A program made the translations under genes and the position numbers. A stretch of DNA of 64,000 nucleotides from Streptomyces sp. AC558_RSS880 (lineage in GTDB: Bacteria; Actinomycetota; Actinomycetes; Streptomycetales; Streptomycetaceae), in NCBI RefSeq assembly GCF_019049255.1, contig NZ_JAGMUJ010000027.1, positions 38,004 to 102,003 of the forward strand, in the 5' to 3' direction. Under the pieces are notes generated by a model, which had not been told where the DNA came from, made no database searches, and saw only the letters and a program-made list of their open reading frames with translations. How positions within the stretch are numbered: position 1 is the first letter of the stretch; every line of letters begins with the position of its first letter. Below are positions 1 to 8,503 of the stretch, piece after piece.

Positions 1-588
1 GGGCTGTTCCGCGGCTTCCTCACCGTCGTGCTGTTCGCGCTCGGCCTGCTGCTGTCCGTGCTCACCTTCACCGCGGTGACCCTGCTCATCGGGCAGCCGT
101 TCTACGAGAACCTCTCCGAGCAGGTCGACCGCGACGTCTCACCCGACGGCACCGCACCCGAGTCCGGACTGTCCCTGCTGCGGGAGCTGTGGATCTCCGC
201 ATGCGACAGCCTCCGCATCGTCGTACGCGCCCTGGTCTGGGCCGTACTGCTGTTCGCGCTCGGGTTCGTCCCGGTGCTCGGACAGACCGTCGTACCGGTG
301 ATCGGGTTCTTCGTCACCGGCTTCTTCCTCACCGAGGAACTCACCGCCGTCGCGCTCCAGCGGCGCGGGGTCGAAGTGCGCGAGCGGCTCGGCCTGCTGC
401 GGTCCCGCAAGACCCTGGTGTGGGGCTTCGGCACACCCCTGGCGGTGGCCTTCCTCGTCCCGTTCGTCGCCGTGTTCCTGATGCCCGGCGCGGTCGCCGG
501 CGCCACCCTCATGGCGCGCGACCTGCTCGGTGAGGAGACCGCCGGGGACGGAGCCGAGGAGTCCGAGGAGGAGGGCGCCCGGTCATGA
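1..588 (+). CDS. EI24-domain integral membrane protein, 5' end cut by window
   Basis: The frame is open from base 1, so the N-terminus lies outside the window; 195 residues are visible. Hydrophobic blocks (about residues 4-30, 78-110 and 138-165 of the visible part) and the overall pattern fit the EI24/CysZ-like family of multi-pass membrane proteins, whose substrate in actinobacteria is not established. The tail is short and rich in Glu. Its TGA stop overlaps the next start as ATGA, which suggests translational coupling with the LysE-type exporter. Family assignment is by pattern recognition only. Confidence 0.75.
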   Translation, partial: GLFRGFLTVVLFALGLLLSVLTFTAVTLLIGQPFYENLSEQVDRDVSPDGTAPESGLSLLRELWISACDSLRIVVRALVWAVLLFALGFVPVLGQTVVPVIGFFVTGFFLTEELTAVALQRRGVEVRERLGLLRSRKTLVWGFGTPLAVAFLVPFVAVFLMPGAVAGATLMARDLLGEETAGDGAEESEEEGARS

Positions 589-1199
589 CCGAGGTGCTCG
601 CCGTCGCCGTCATCACCGTCCTGGCCGTGATCGCCCCGGGCGCCGACTTCGCCATGGTGGTGCGCAACAGCTACCTCCACGGCCGCCGCACCGGACTGCT
701 CGGCGCGCTCGGGGTCGCCGCCGGCGTCCTGGTGCACGTCACCTACACGATGCTCGGCGTCGGACTGCTGATCGCCTCCTCGACCTTCCTGTTCACGGTC
801 ATCAAGCTGGTCGGCGCGGCCTACCTCGTGTACATCGGCGTCCGCACCTTCCGCACCCGCGGCGAGGTCACCGTCGACCTGGAGAACAAGACGGAGCTGA
901 CCCCGTTCGCGGCGCTGCGCACCGGTTTCCTGACCAACGTCCTCAACCCGAAGACGACCCTCTTCGTCGTCTCGACCTTCGCGCAGGTCGTCAGCCCCGG
1001 CACGCCGGTCCTCCAGCAGGTGGGCTACGGCCTGTTCATGTCGCTGGCCCACCTGCTGTGGTTCGGCGTCGTCGCGGTGTTCTTCTCCCACGACCGGATG
1101 CGCACCCTGATGCTGCGCGGCCAGAAGGTCCTCAACAAGGTGATCGGGTCCGTCCTGGCCGGTCTCGGCGTCAGCCTCGCGTTCGCTCCGTCGCACTGA
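585..1199 (+). CDS. LysE/RhtB-family amino-acid exporter
   Basis: A protein of 204 residues, the usual length for LysE/RhtB transporters, with about six membrane segments. The N-terminal motif APGADFAMVVRNS followed by a Gly/Ala-rich helix is the family signature. The family exports amino acids or related small metabolites across the inner membrane; the substrate cannot be read from the sequence. The start is fixed by the ATGA overlap with the EI24 gene. The 3' end overlaps the convergent pyroglutamyl-peptidase-like gene by 29 bp, so the two transcripts run into each other. Confidence 0.9.
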   Translation: MTEVLAVAVITVLAVIAPGADFAMVVRNSYLHGRRTGLLGALGVAAGVLVHVTYTMLGVGLLIASSTFLFTVIKLVGAAYLVYIGVRTFRTRGEVTVDLENKTELTPFAALRTGFLTNVLNPKTTLFVVSTFAQVVSPGTPVLQQVGYGLFMSLAHLLWFGVVAVFFSHDRMRTLMLRGQKVLNKVIGSVLAGLGVSLAFAPSH

Positions 1200-2421
1200 C
1201 CGCCACGGTCACGATCGACCGCACCTGCTCGATGATGTCCAGCCGGTTCCGTACGAACTCGGGATCGGTGACCTCGGTGGTGTTCCCGGCGCCGAACTGC
1301 AGCACGGGCGTGTGCACATGCCCGCCCGGCAGCTCCTCGTGCAGCCCGAGCCGGTCCCGCAGCAGCGTCGCCCGGTAGGCGATCTCGTTGGAGAGGTAGT
1401 CGCCGCCGCCCCCGGCCCGCGCCGTCGAGCCGGGCGTCGGCCCCTGCGGCCGTACGACGGGCTCGGTGCCTCCCGCCGGGATCTCCGTCACGCTCGTGTT
1501 GTCGTACACCGGGAACCGCCCCGTGTCCGCGGCGACGATCTCCGCGTACGGCAGTGTCGTGGACGTCCACTGCGGCTGCGAGGCCGGGTCGGTGACCGGG
1601 ATCGTCTCCGTGCGGCCGATGTTCTCGTTGTCCCCGAAGCCGCCCCGCCACGCCCCGTTGGTCCGCTCGACGTCGAAGCGGCCCACCCGGCCCTGGCTGA
1701 CGGTCGTGAACAGGTCGACCCTCGGCAGCTGCGGCCGCAGCGCCCGCTCCACCGTCCCCTCCGCGAAGTCCCGCCAGCGGACCGGGAACACGGCCGTCTC
1801 GACGCGCGCCGGACCGTCCGCGGTCTCGATCACCGTGCCGTCGAGGGCGAGCGCGACGGCACCGGACGGGTTGGAGATGCGGATGTCCCGGTCCAGGGTG
1901 AACGGGTCGAAACCGGTCACCAGGATGCGCTTCATGCCCTTGCCGCGCGGATAGCCGATCGCGGTCTGTCCGCGCGAGGTCCGCTCCAGCTCGTCGAGCA
2001 GCCGCGCCCGTTGCCCCTCGCCCAGCCGGAACCCGGGTTCCCAGGCGCGCAGTTCCCGGGTCATCCCGAGCCGTGCCCAGTACAGCGGCCGGTCGTCGTC
2101 CCGGCTGAGGTCACCGCCCGCCGGTCCGCGCCCCTGCGCCCGGTCGACGGCCCTGCGCCACAGCTCCGTCCCCTCGCGTACGACGGCGCGGCGGGCCTGG
2201 GCGTAGGAGTGCGCGCGGTCGAGCGCGCGGGCGAAGTCCGGCGCCGCGTCGGCGAATCCGGAGCGGCGGAGTATCTCCTGCGGGACGGCCCCGTCGAGGC
2301 GGCGTTCCTCGACGGTGGGGGCCGCGGTCGTGTCGGCGGCGGTCGCGGTGGTCATGGGGGCGGCGAGACCGGTCAGCAGGGCCAGACCGAGGACACCGAT
2401 GCGAACACGTACGGATCTCAA
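1171..2421 (-). CDS. Secreted pyroglutamyl-peptidase (C15)-like protein with Cys-to-Ser change
   Basis: TTG start at 2421 is chosen because GGAAGG lies about 11 nt upstream and a signal peptide follows directly (basic MRSVRVR, hydrophobic stretch, Ala-rich cleavage region near residue 28). The mature N-terminal part has about 130 residues of unknown function. From residue 165, RILVTGFDPF and the NPSGAVA block match the opening of pyrrolidone-carboxylate peptidases. Of the usual Glu-Cys-His triad, candidate Glu252 (VERTNGAW) and His370 (GHVHTP) are present, but the Cys position (usually YxCN) reads YLSN with Ser344. Activity is therefore uncertain; it may be a serine variant or a non-catalytic homologue. 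416 residues, much longer than cytoplasmic Pcp (about 215). Confidence 0.8.
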   Translation of the reverse strand: MRSVRVRIGVLGLALLTGLAAPMTTATAADTTAAPTVEERRLDGAVPQEILRRSGFADAAPDFARALDRAHSYAQARRAVVREGTELWRRAVDRAQGRGPAGGDLSRDDDRPLYWARLGMTRELRAWEPGFRLGEGQRARLLDELERTSRGQTAIGYPRGKGMKRILVTGFDPFTLDRDIRISNPSGAVALALDGTVIETADGPARVETAVFPVRWRDFAEGTVERALRPQLPRVDLFTTVSQGRVGRFDVERTNGAWRGGFGDNENIGRTETIPVTDPASQPQWTSTTLPYAEIVAADTGRFPVYDNTSVTEIPAGGTEPVVRPQGPTPGSTARAGGGGDYLSNEIAYRATLLRDRLGLHEELPGGHVHTPVLQFGAGNTTEVTDPEFVRNRLDIIEQVRSIVTVAVSATERTRG

Positions 2422-2546
2422 GAGGGTTGGGCCTTCCGTCGTCGTGGGGTACGGGGATGCCGGAGGCCGCAGTATCGCGCGCCCGACGCGCTCCACGCCA
2501 CGGGCAGTCGCCTGCCGCCCCCGCTCCCGCTCCCGCCCCCGCTCCC

Positions 2547-2620
2547 GCGGGCAGTCGTGCCGCTGGGGCGGCACGGGTGGGCGCGACGGCACCCTGCAAG
2601 CGCCGGGCTGCGCAACCCCA
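2547..2620 (+). repeat. Dispersed intergenic repeat, family A, copy 1
   Basis: Contains GTGCCGCTGGGGCGGCAC, a short palindrome-like core, followed by GGGTGGGCG and, further on, GCAAGCGCCGGGCTGCGC. Nearly the same sequence is found on the opposite strand at 43506-43580. The tail of the unit recurs at about 17470-17495. It lies between genes and looks like one of the dispersed repeats common in Streptomyces chromosomes. Confidence 0.75.
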
Positions 2621-2808
2621 CCCCCGGTCCACATCAACGCGGGGCACCCCGTACGCGGCCGGGCCGTACGCCCCCCGGCCCGCACCAGCGGCGCCCCGGC
2701 CCACCGCATCGCGGTCATATGTGAAGGCTTCGTACGGAATTCAAGCGGGCATGCTGATCGAGGACCGTTATGTCACCGCAGCGATTAACGTCTGATCCGG
2801 GAAGCACC

Positions 2809-2859
2809 CACATGAGCAGCCCCGGCCCGGGACCCTGACCCCGGACCGGGGCTCATGTG
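2809..2859 (-). terminator. Terminator hairpin after the aldose epimerase gene
   Basis: CACATGAGC...CCCGG on the left pairs with CCGGGGCTCATGTG on the right, with a 3-nt insertion in one arm. It lies 24 bp past the stop of the minus-strand galM-like gene. No T-run is visible, as is usual in high-GC actinobacteria. Confidence 0.65.
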
Positions 2860-2882
2860 CGCAGCGGCCCGCGCCGCTCCGG

Positions 2883-3854
2883 CTACCGCACGCCGAAGCC
2901 GTACACCGTCTCGGACCGGAACACCTCGCCCGGCTTCAGCACCGTGCTCGGGAACTCCGGACGGTTCGGGGAGTCGGGGAAGTGCTGGGTCTCCAGCGCG
3001 ATGCCGTCACCGGGGGTGAAGGGCTCCCCGATGTGGTCCGCGGTGTACAGCTGCATCCCGGGCTCGGTGGTCGCCACCGTCAGCACCCGTCCCGACGCCG
3101 GGTCGTACAGCTCGGCGACCTCCTCGGCAGTCGCCGTCACCCCCTTGTCGAGCGCGAAGTTGTCGTCGTACCCGGTGCCCGCCTTCCGCGCCTCACGGAA
3201 GTCGAAGCGGGTGCCGGAGACGTCGGCGAGCTCACCGCTCGGGATCAGGTCCGCGTCCGACGGGGTGTAGCGGGAGGCCGCGAGCCGCAGCTCGTGCCCG
3301 GCCGCGCTGCCCGAGCCGGCCAGGTTCCAGTACGAGTGGTTCGTCAGGTTCACATGCGTCGGCGCGTCCGTCACCGCCTCGTACGCGATCCCCAGCGCGC
3401 CCCGCTCGTCCAGCGTGTACGTCACCGAGACCTCCAGACGGCCCGGGAAGCCCTCCTCGCCGTCCGCACTGACCAGGGAGAGACGCAGCCCGTGCTCGAC
3501 CGGGCTGACGTCCCACACCCGCTTGTCGAAGCCCCGCTCACCGCCGTGCAGCGAGTTCGGCCCGTTGTTCGCGGCGAGGGTGTGCTCCCGCCCCTCCAGG
3601 GAGAAGCGGGCGCCGGCGATCCGGTTGGCGTACCGGCCGATCAGGGCGCCCAGGAACGGTTCCGGGTGCCGGAGGTAGCCGTCCAGGTCGGAGAACCCCA
3701 GCACCACGTTCCCGGTCCGCCCGTCCCGGTCCGGCACCTCGACGTCCTGCACGATCCCGCCGTAGGACAGGATCCGTACCCGTACGCCCGCCCGCTCCAG
3801 GGTCCAACGGTGCACCGGCGTGCCGTCGGAAAGTGTGCCGAAGAGTTCGTTCAT
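2883..3854 (-). CDS. Aldose 1-epimerase (mutarotase) family protein
   Basis: Interconverts the alpha and beta anomers of hexoses such as galactose or glucose in the cytoplasm. At 323 residues it has the usual GalM length. Catalytic residues are recognisable: His103 in NSLHGG, His173 in TNHSYWNLAG and the general base Glu288 in LETQHFPDSPNRP. It lies 15 bp after the GDSL lipoprotein gene on the same strand. The ATG is preceded by TATTGT with a 7-nt gap, so it probably has its own leaderless promoter rather than depending only on read-through. The sugar substrate is not determined. Confidence 0.92.
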   Translation of the reverse strand: MNELFGTLSDGTPVHRWTLERAGVRVRILSYGGIVQDVEVPDRDGRTGNVVLGFSDLDGYLRHPEPFLGALIGRYANRIAGARFSLEGREHTLAANNGPNSLHGGERGFDKRVWDVSPVEHGLRLSLVSADGEEGFPGRLEVSVTYTLDERGALGIAYEAVTDAPTHVNLTNHSYWNLAGSGSAAGHELRLAASRYTPSDADLIPSGELADVSGTRFDFREARKAGTGYDDNFALDKGVTATAEEVAELYDPASGRVLTVATTEPGMQLYTADHIGEPFTPGDGIALETQHFPDSPNRPEFPSTVLKPGEVFRSETVYGFGVR

Positions 3855-3867
3855 GTGCGAAACAATA
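3855..3867 (-). promoter_or_regulatory. Candidate leaderless promoter of the epimerase gene
   Basis: On the minus strand TATTGT lies exactly 7 nt before the ATG at 3854 and no Shine-Dalgarno sequence is present. That geometry puts the transcription start at or next to the start codon. Confidence 0.5.
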
Positions 3868-3869
3868 AG

Positions 3870-4781
3870 TCACGGCTGCTTCGCCGTGACCGTCCGGTAC
3901 GCGATCTCGGCCAGCTCGGCCTGCCCGTCGACACTGGGGTGGAACCAGTCCCAGTGGCTCAACTGGTCGGTGCCGAAACGGTACTCGTACACCGCGCCGC
4001 CGTCGAAGCGGCAGCGGCGGTCCTCCGCACAGACCTCCTCCAGCACCTCGTTGTAGTCCTCCACCCGGTTCTGCACCGTCTCGCGCCGCAGTGTCGCCGC
4101 CGCGTCCAGGGCGTCCGCGTCGCCCAGCATCGACGGGCAGATGCCCAGTTTCCACACCTGCTTGCCCAGCGGATTGGTCCGCCCCTGCGACCAGAGCCGC
4201 TTCAGGTTCGGCACACTCGCCACATACACCTGCGCCTTGGGCAGCGCCTCGCGCAGCGTGCGCATGGCTTCCCGGAAGTCGGCGCGGAAGTCCGCCACCG
4301 GCGTCATCGCCGACGTCGTCTCCCGGCAGGCGTCGTTCGCCCCGGCCATCACCGCCACCAGCTCCGGGCTCCGCCGCACCGCCCGCGCCATCTGCCCCGG
4401 CAGATCCGCCATCCGGGCCCCGGTCACCGAGTAGTTCCAGCTCCGCCCGGCCGCCCCCGCCCGCCCCAGCAGCCGTACGGCGAGGCTGTCGACCTCCTCG
4501 CTGTCGCCCGTCGCCCACGACACCTCGGGGCAGTCCGCCAGCACCCCGCACGCGTCGAAGCCGCGCGTGATGGAGTCCCCCACGGCGGCGACCGACTCCG
4601 GGCTGGTGTCCCACACGGGCGTGGGCTTCGGGGACGGCCGCCCCTTCTGCGCCCCCGTGCCCGACGGGGCGGGGGAGTCACCGCCGACGGCATCGCAGCC
4701 GGCCACGCCCAGCGCGGCGGCCGTCACCACGGCGAGCACGGCCCGTGAAGGGCGCCCGCGCCTCCGTGTCGACTGCTCCAT
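3870..4781 (-). CDS. SGNH/GDSL-family lipoprotein hydrolase
   Basis: ATG at 4781 is preceded by GGGGAGG at proper spacing and opens a lipoprotein signal: basic N-terminus, hydrophobic stretch and lipobox LGVAGC with Cys29, so the enzyme should be lipid-anchored outside the membrane. A Pro/Ser-rich linker follows. SGNH block I is AAVGDSITRG with Ser70. A block III Asn is in AGANDAC, and the block V Asp/His pair is in DWFHPS (Asp278, His281). At 303 residues it fits actinobacterial SGNH hydrolases, which cleave esters or acyl groups; its substrate is unknown. It probably shares transcription with the epimerase gene downstream. Confidence 0.88.
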   Translation of the reverse strand: MEQSTRRRGRPSRAVLAVVTAAALGVAGCDAVGGDSPAPSGTGAQKGRPSPKPTPVWDTSPESVAAVGDSITRGFDACGVLADCPEVSWATGDSEEVDSLAVRLLGRAGAAGRSWNYSVTGARMADLPGQMARAVRRSPELVAVMAGANDACRETTSAMTPVADFRADFREAMRTLREALPKAQVYVASVPNLKRLWSQGRTNPLGKQVWKLGICPSMLGDADALDAAATLRRETVQNRVEDYNEVLEEVCAEDRRCRFDGGAVYEYRFGTDQLSHWDWFHPSVDGQAELAEIAYRTVTAKQP

Positions 4782-5020
4782 CCGTCGCCTCCCCGCGGGT
4801 CGTGGTCCGTCCGTCCCCCACCCATGACAACGCACGGGGGTTCCCGCCCCCACCCGTACAGGCGTCCTGCCGGGTGAATGACGCACGTTTCCCGGCACCG
4901 GGACCGACGGTACGTCACACTCCTTGCGCCGTCGCACGGTAGCCTCGCCATCAACGTGGTCCGCCCGGGCCGCGCCCGTTCCGTCCGTTCCAAGACGACC
5001 CGCTCAGCCCGGAGGTTCCG

Positions 5021-5515
5021 GTGACGACTCGTGGAGTTCTGTACGTGCACTCCGCGCCGCGCGCGCTGTGCCCGCACGTCGAGTGGGCCGTCGCCGGGGT
5101 GCTCGGCACGCGCGTCAGCCTGGACTGGATCCGCCAGCCCGCCGCCCCCGGCACCTGGCGCTCGGAGTTCTCCTGGCAGGGCCAGGCCGGCACCGCCTCC
5201 AAACTCGCCTCCGCGCTGCGCGGCTGGCAGATGCTGCGCTTCGAGGTCACCTCCGAGCCCTGCCCCACCGCCGAGGGCGAGCGCTACAGCTGCACCCCCG
5301 ACCTGGGTATCTTCCACGCCGTCACCGGCATCCACGGCGACATCCTCATCCCCGAGGACCGCCTCCGCGCCGCCCTGGTCCGCTCCCGGACCGGCGAGAC
5401 CGACCTGGAGTCGGACATCGCCAAACTCCTCGGCAAGCCCTGGGACGACGAACTGGAACCCTTCAGATACGCGGGAGAAGGCGCCCCGGTCCGCTGGCTC
5501 CACCAGGTGGTCTAG
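5021..5515 (+). CDS. DUF3145 family protein
   Basis: A 164-residue soluble protein of the actinobacterial DUF3145 family, which has no assigned function. The GTG start is preceded by GGAGG six bases upstream. The opening TTRGVLYVHSAPRALCPHVE and a central block around SEPCPTAEGERYSC are typical. It is convergent with the fab operon, and a DUF3145 gene is commonly found beside fabF in Streptomyces; that neighbourhood does not by itself show a role in lipid synthesis. A GC-rich hairpin follows the stop within 3 bp. Confidence 0.85.
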   Translation: MTTRGVLYVHSAPRALCPHVEWAVAGVLGTRVSLDWIRQPAAPGTWRSEFSWQGQAGTASKLASALRGWQMLRFEVTSEPCPTAEGERYSCTPDLGIFHAVTGIHGDILIPEDRLRAALVRSRTGETDLESDIAKLLGKPWDDELEPFRYAGEGAPVRWLHQVV

Positions 5516-5517
5516 AA

Positions 5518-5536
5518 GCGCCCCTGAAAGGGGCGC
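5518..5536 (+). terminator. Terminator hairpin after the DUF3145 gene
   Basis: GCGCCCCT-GAA-AGGGGCGC is a perfect 8-bp stem with a 3-nt loop, immediately after the DUF3145 stop. It also forms the left edge of dispersed repeat family B. Confidence 0.75.
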
Positions 5537-5625
5537 GGGGCCGTATCGACATGCGGCTCCGCCGCGCGGGCGCGCTCAGCCCCAACGGACCCGCACCCGA
5601 CCGCGCGTCCCCTTGGGGTCAAAGG
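5518..5625 (+). repeat. Dispersed intergenic repeat, family B, copy 1
   Basis: Begins with the hairpin and AGGGGCGCGGGG, then reads through GCGGCTCCGCCGCG to a region with GACCCGCACCCGACCG. The same arrangement occurs inside the coding sequence at 34292-34375 and, inverted, at 34198-34238. Here it fills the space between convergent DUF3145 and fabF. Confidence 0.7.
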
Positions 5626-5713
5626 GGCGAAGCCCCTTGAGGACGGGACGGGACGGGTAGGGGCGGCGGGGGCGAGAAGAACTCCCGTCACGCCCCCACC
5701 GCGCCGCACGGCA

Positions 5714-5747
5714 AAGGGCCCCCACCCCGACAAGGGTGAAGGCCCTT
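5714..5747 (-). terminator. Terminator hairpin after fabF
   Basis: AAGGGCC (5714-5720) pairs with GGCCCTT (5741-5747) around a 20-nt loop that itself contains complementary ACCC/GGGT. It lies 20 bp past the fabF stop and could also serve the convergent DUF3145 transcript. Confidence 0.65.
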
Positions 5748-5767
5748 CAAACAGCCGCCGACGCCCG

Positions 5768-7039
5768 TCACACGGACCGGAACGCCAGCACCACGTTGTG
5801 CCCACCGAACCCGAACGAGTCGTTCAACGCGGCGATCCGCCCGTCCACGGGCAGCTTCCGCGCCTCACCACGGACGACGTCCGCAGCCGCCTCGGCCTCG
5901 GGGTCGAGGTTCTCGACGTTGATGGTCGGCGGAGCCACCCGGTGGTACAGCGCGAGCACGGTGGCCACCGACTCCACCCCACCCGCCCCGCCCAGCAGAT
6001 GACCCGTCATCGACTTCGTCGCGGAGACCGCGAAGTGGTCCGCGTCGTCCCCGAACACCTTCCGCAGCGCCTTCAGCTCCGCGATGTCACCGGCCGGCGT
6101 GGACGTCGCGTGCGCGTTGACGTGCACGATCTCCGCCGGATCGAGATCCGTCCGCTCCAGCAGGTTCTGCAGGGCCTGCGAGATGCCCCGCCCCTCCGGC
6201 TCCGGCTGCACGATGTCGTGCGCGTCGGCCGAGATACCCTGACCGACCGCCTCCGCGTACACGCGGGCGCCGCGCGCGGCGGCGTGCTCGGCGGACTCCA
6301 GGACGATCACACCCGCGCCCTCACCCATGACGAAGCCGTCCCGGGCGAGGTCGTAGGGACGCGAGGCGCCCTCGGGGTCGTCGTTGTTCTTGGACATCGC
6401 CATCATGTTGCCGAACGCGGCGATCGGCAGCGGGTGGATCGCCGCCTCCGTGCCGCCCGCGACGACGACGTCGGCACGGCCGGTGCGGATCATCTCGATG
6501 GCGTAACCGATGGCCTCGGCACCCGACGCGCACGCGGAGACCGGGGTGTGCACACCGGCGCGGGCGCCCACCGCGAGACCCACGTTCGCGGACGGGCCGT
6601 TCGGCATCAGCATGGGGACGGTGTGCGGGGAGACGCGGCGTACGCCCTTCTCCTTCAGCACGTCGTACTGGTCCAGCAGGGTCGTCACACCGCCGATGCC
6701 GGAGGCGATGACCGCGCCGAGCCGGTCCGGGTCGACGTTCGGGTCCTCACCAGCCTTGGCTTCGAAACCGGCGTCGGCCCATGCCTCCTTCGCCGCGACC
6801 AGCGCGAACTGCGCCGAGCGGTCCAGACGGCGGGCCTGCGGCCGGGGGATGACCTCGGTGGGCTCCACGGCCACCCGGGCCGCGATACGGACCGCCTGCT
6901 CGGCGGCCCACTCCTCCGTGAGGGGCTTGACGCCGGAACGTCCGGCGACCAGGCCCTCCCAGGTCGAGGCTGCGTCGCCACCCAGCGGTGTGGTTGCGCC
7001 GATACCGGTGACGACCACGGTGCGATTGGTCGGGCTCAT
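5768..7039 (-). CDS. fabF: 3-oxoacyl-ACP synthase II (FabF)
   Basis: Condenses malonyl-ACP with growing acyl-ACP in type II fatty acid elongation, in the cytoplasm. 423 residues, with the thiolase-fold active site: nucleophile Cys170 in VSACASG, His310 in VNAHATSTP, Lys342 and His347 in TKSMTGHLLG. It is the last gene of the fasR-fabD-fabH-acpP-fabF set and lies 111 bp beyond the acpP stop. Together with the adjacent acyl carrier protein gene, this identifies it as the primary-metabolism enzyme and not a polyketide ketosynthase. Confidence 0.97.
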   Translation of the reverse strand: MSPTNRTVVVTGIGATTPLGGDAASTWEGLVAGRSGVKPLTEEWAAEQAVRIAARVAVEPTEVIPRPQARRLDRSAQFALVAAKEAWADAGFEAKAGEDPNVDPDRLGAVIASGIGGVTTLLDQYDVLKEKGVRRVSPHTVPMLMPNGPSANVGLAVGARAGVHTPVSACASGAEAIGYAIEMIRTGRADVVVAGGTEAAIHPLPIAAFGNMMAMSKNNDDPEGASRPYDLARDGFVMGEGAGVIVLESAEHAAARGARVYAEAVGQGISADAHDIVQPEPEGRGISQALQNLLERTDLDPAEIVHVNAHATSTPAGDIAELKALRKVFGDDADHFAVSATKSMTGHLLGGAGGVESVATVLALYHRVAPPTINVENLDPEAEAAADVVRGEARKLPVDGRIAALNDSFGFGGHNVVLAFRSV

Positions 7040-7150
7040 CGGAATTCTTTCTCCAACGTGTTACGAGGATGCGTACGGCGCCACCGCCGGGTGGCGGGGC
7101 CGGGGTCCCGGCCCCCGGGCCTCCCGTACGGACGGAAGGCCCGGCAGGGC

Positions 7151-7399
7151 TCAGGCCTGGTGCTCGAGGATGTACTTGGTCGCGTCACCGACGGTCTTGA
7201 GGTTCTTGACGTCGTCGTCCGGGATCTTGACGTCGAAGCGCTCTTCGGCGGCGACGACGACCTCGACCATGGACAGCGAGTCGACGTCCAGGTCGTCGGT
7301 GAAGGACTTGTCCAGCTCGACGTCCTCGACCGGAATGCCGGCGATCTCGTTCACGATCTCCGCGAGACCGTCGACGATCTCTTTCTCCGTGGCGGCCAT
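7151..7399 (-). CDS. acpP: Acyl carrier protein for fatty acid synthesis
   Basis: Carries acyl chains on a phosphopantetheine arm during fatty acid synthesis. ATG at 7399 is chosen because AGGAG lies about 9 nt upstream and it gives 82 residues, the usual ACP length; the longer frame to 7462 has no such signal. The modification site is Ser41 in DLDVDSLSMVE, and the sequence is acidic, as expected. It lies between fabH and fabF, so its partners are those two enzymes and FabD. Confidence 0.97.
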   Translation of the reverse strand: MAATEKEIVDGLAEIVNEIAGIPVEDVELDKSFTDDLDVDSLSMVEVVVAAEERFDVKIPDDDVKNLKTVGDATKYILEHQA

Positions 7400-7479
7400 G
7401 GTGGCGCTCCTTCTTTGTGATTCCAGAGGGTGTGGCGGTACTTCCTCGCGTACCGGACACATGATCCGGCACGGAGTGC

Positions 7480-8481
7480 CTAGGGGAGGGTAACGACCGT
7501 AGCGGCGTAGACGAGACCCGCCCCGAAGCCGATGACGAGCGCGGTGTCGCCGCTCTTCGCCTCGCCGGTCGCCAGGAGCCGCTCCATCGCGAGCGGGATC
7601 GAGGCGGCCGAGGTGTTGCCGGTGGTGCGGATGTCACGGGCGACCGTGACGTGCTCCGGCAGTTTCAAGGTCTTCACCATCGAGTCGATGATCCGCACAT
7701 TGGCCTGGTGCGGGATGAAGACGTCCAGTTCGTCCGCGGTGATCCCGGCCGCGTCCAGCGCCTGCTGGGCGACCTTCGCCATCTCGAACACGGCCCAGCG
7801 GAACACCGCCTGGCCTTCCTGCGTGATCGCGGGGAACTTCTCGACGGTCCCGTCGCGGTAGTCCGTCCACGGCACGGTCTGCTTGATGGTCTCGGACTTG
7901 TCGCCCTCCGAGCCCCACACGGTCGGGCCGATCGCGGGCTCCCGGGAGGGGCCGACGACCACCGCGCCCGCGCCGTCACCGAACAGGAAGGCCGTGGCCC
8001 GGTCCTCCAGGTCGGTCAGGTCGCTCAGCCGCTCCACGCCGATGACGAGGACGTATTCGGCGGAACCTTCCACCACCATGCCCTTGGCGAGGGTCAGCCC
8101 GTAGCCGAAGCCCGCGCAGCCCGCGGAGATGTCGAAGGCGGCGGCCTTGTCCGTGCCCAGCTTGTCGGCGATCTCGGTCGCGACGGCCGGGGTCTGGCTG
8201 AAGTGCGAGACGGTCGAGACGACGACGGCGCCGATCTGCGAGGCGTCGATCCCGGCGTCCGCGATCGCCTTGCCCGACGCCTCGATCGACATCGCGGCGA
8301 CGGTCTCCTCGTCGGACGCCCAGTGCCGGGTCTCGATGCCGGAGCGCGAGCGGATCCACTCGTCGGACGAGTCGATCGTCTCCAGGATCACCTCGTTCGG
8401 CACGACCCGGGTGGGCCGGTAGCCGCCCACGCCGAGGATGCGCGCGTACGGGGCGCCCTTGCTGGGCTTGATCTTCGCCAT
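7480..8481 (-). CDS. fabH: 3-oxoacyl-ACP synthase III (FabH)
   Basis: Starts fatty acid chains by condensing an acyl-CoA primer with malonyl-ACP. In Streptomyces the primers are largely branched (isobutyryl, isovaleryl, anteisovaleryl), which sets the membrane lipid profile. 333 residues; the triad is visible as Cys122 (SAGCAGFG), His258 (IPHQANVRI) and Asn289 (GNTSAAS). Its ATG lies 22 bp past the fabD stop, consistent with one operon. Confidence 0.97.
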   Translation of the reverse strand: MAKIKPSKGAPYARILGVGGYRPTRVVPNEVILETIDSSDEWIRSRSGIETRHWASDEETVAAMSIEASGKAIADAGIDASQIGAVVVSTVSHFSQTPAVATEIADKLGTDKAAAFDISAGCAGFGYGLTLAKGMVVEGSAEYVLVIGVERLSDLTDLEDRATAFLFGDGAGAVVVGPSREPAIGPTVWGSEGDKSETIKQTVPWTDYRDGTVEKFPAITQEGQAVFRWAVFEMAKVAQQALDAAGITADELDVFIPHQANVRIIDSMVKTLKLPEHVTVARDIRTTGNTSAASIPLAMERLLATGEAKSGDTALVIGFGAGLVYAATVVTLP

Positions 8482-8503
8482 GCGGGTCGGCTCCTTCAGG
8501 GCG

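Larger units (their letters stand above)
2422..2882. other. Gene-poor interval between galM-like and pcp-like genes
   Basis: No convincing gene. It holds a (CCCGCT)-rich low-complexity run at about 2515-2548, a dispersed repeat at 2547-2620, an AT-richer stretch at about 2720-2795 and the galM terminator hairpin at 2809-2859. A 14-codon frame beginning MLIEDRYV ends at 2795, but nothing indicates that it is expressed. Confidence 0.6.

Noticed and set aside
2751..2795. Short frame MLIEDRYV in the gap before the pcp-like gene
   Set aside because: Only 14 codons, no clear ribosome-binding site and no coding partner; not enough to call a gene.
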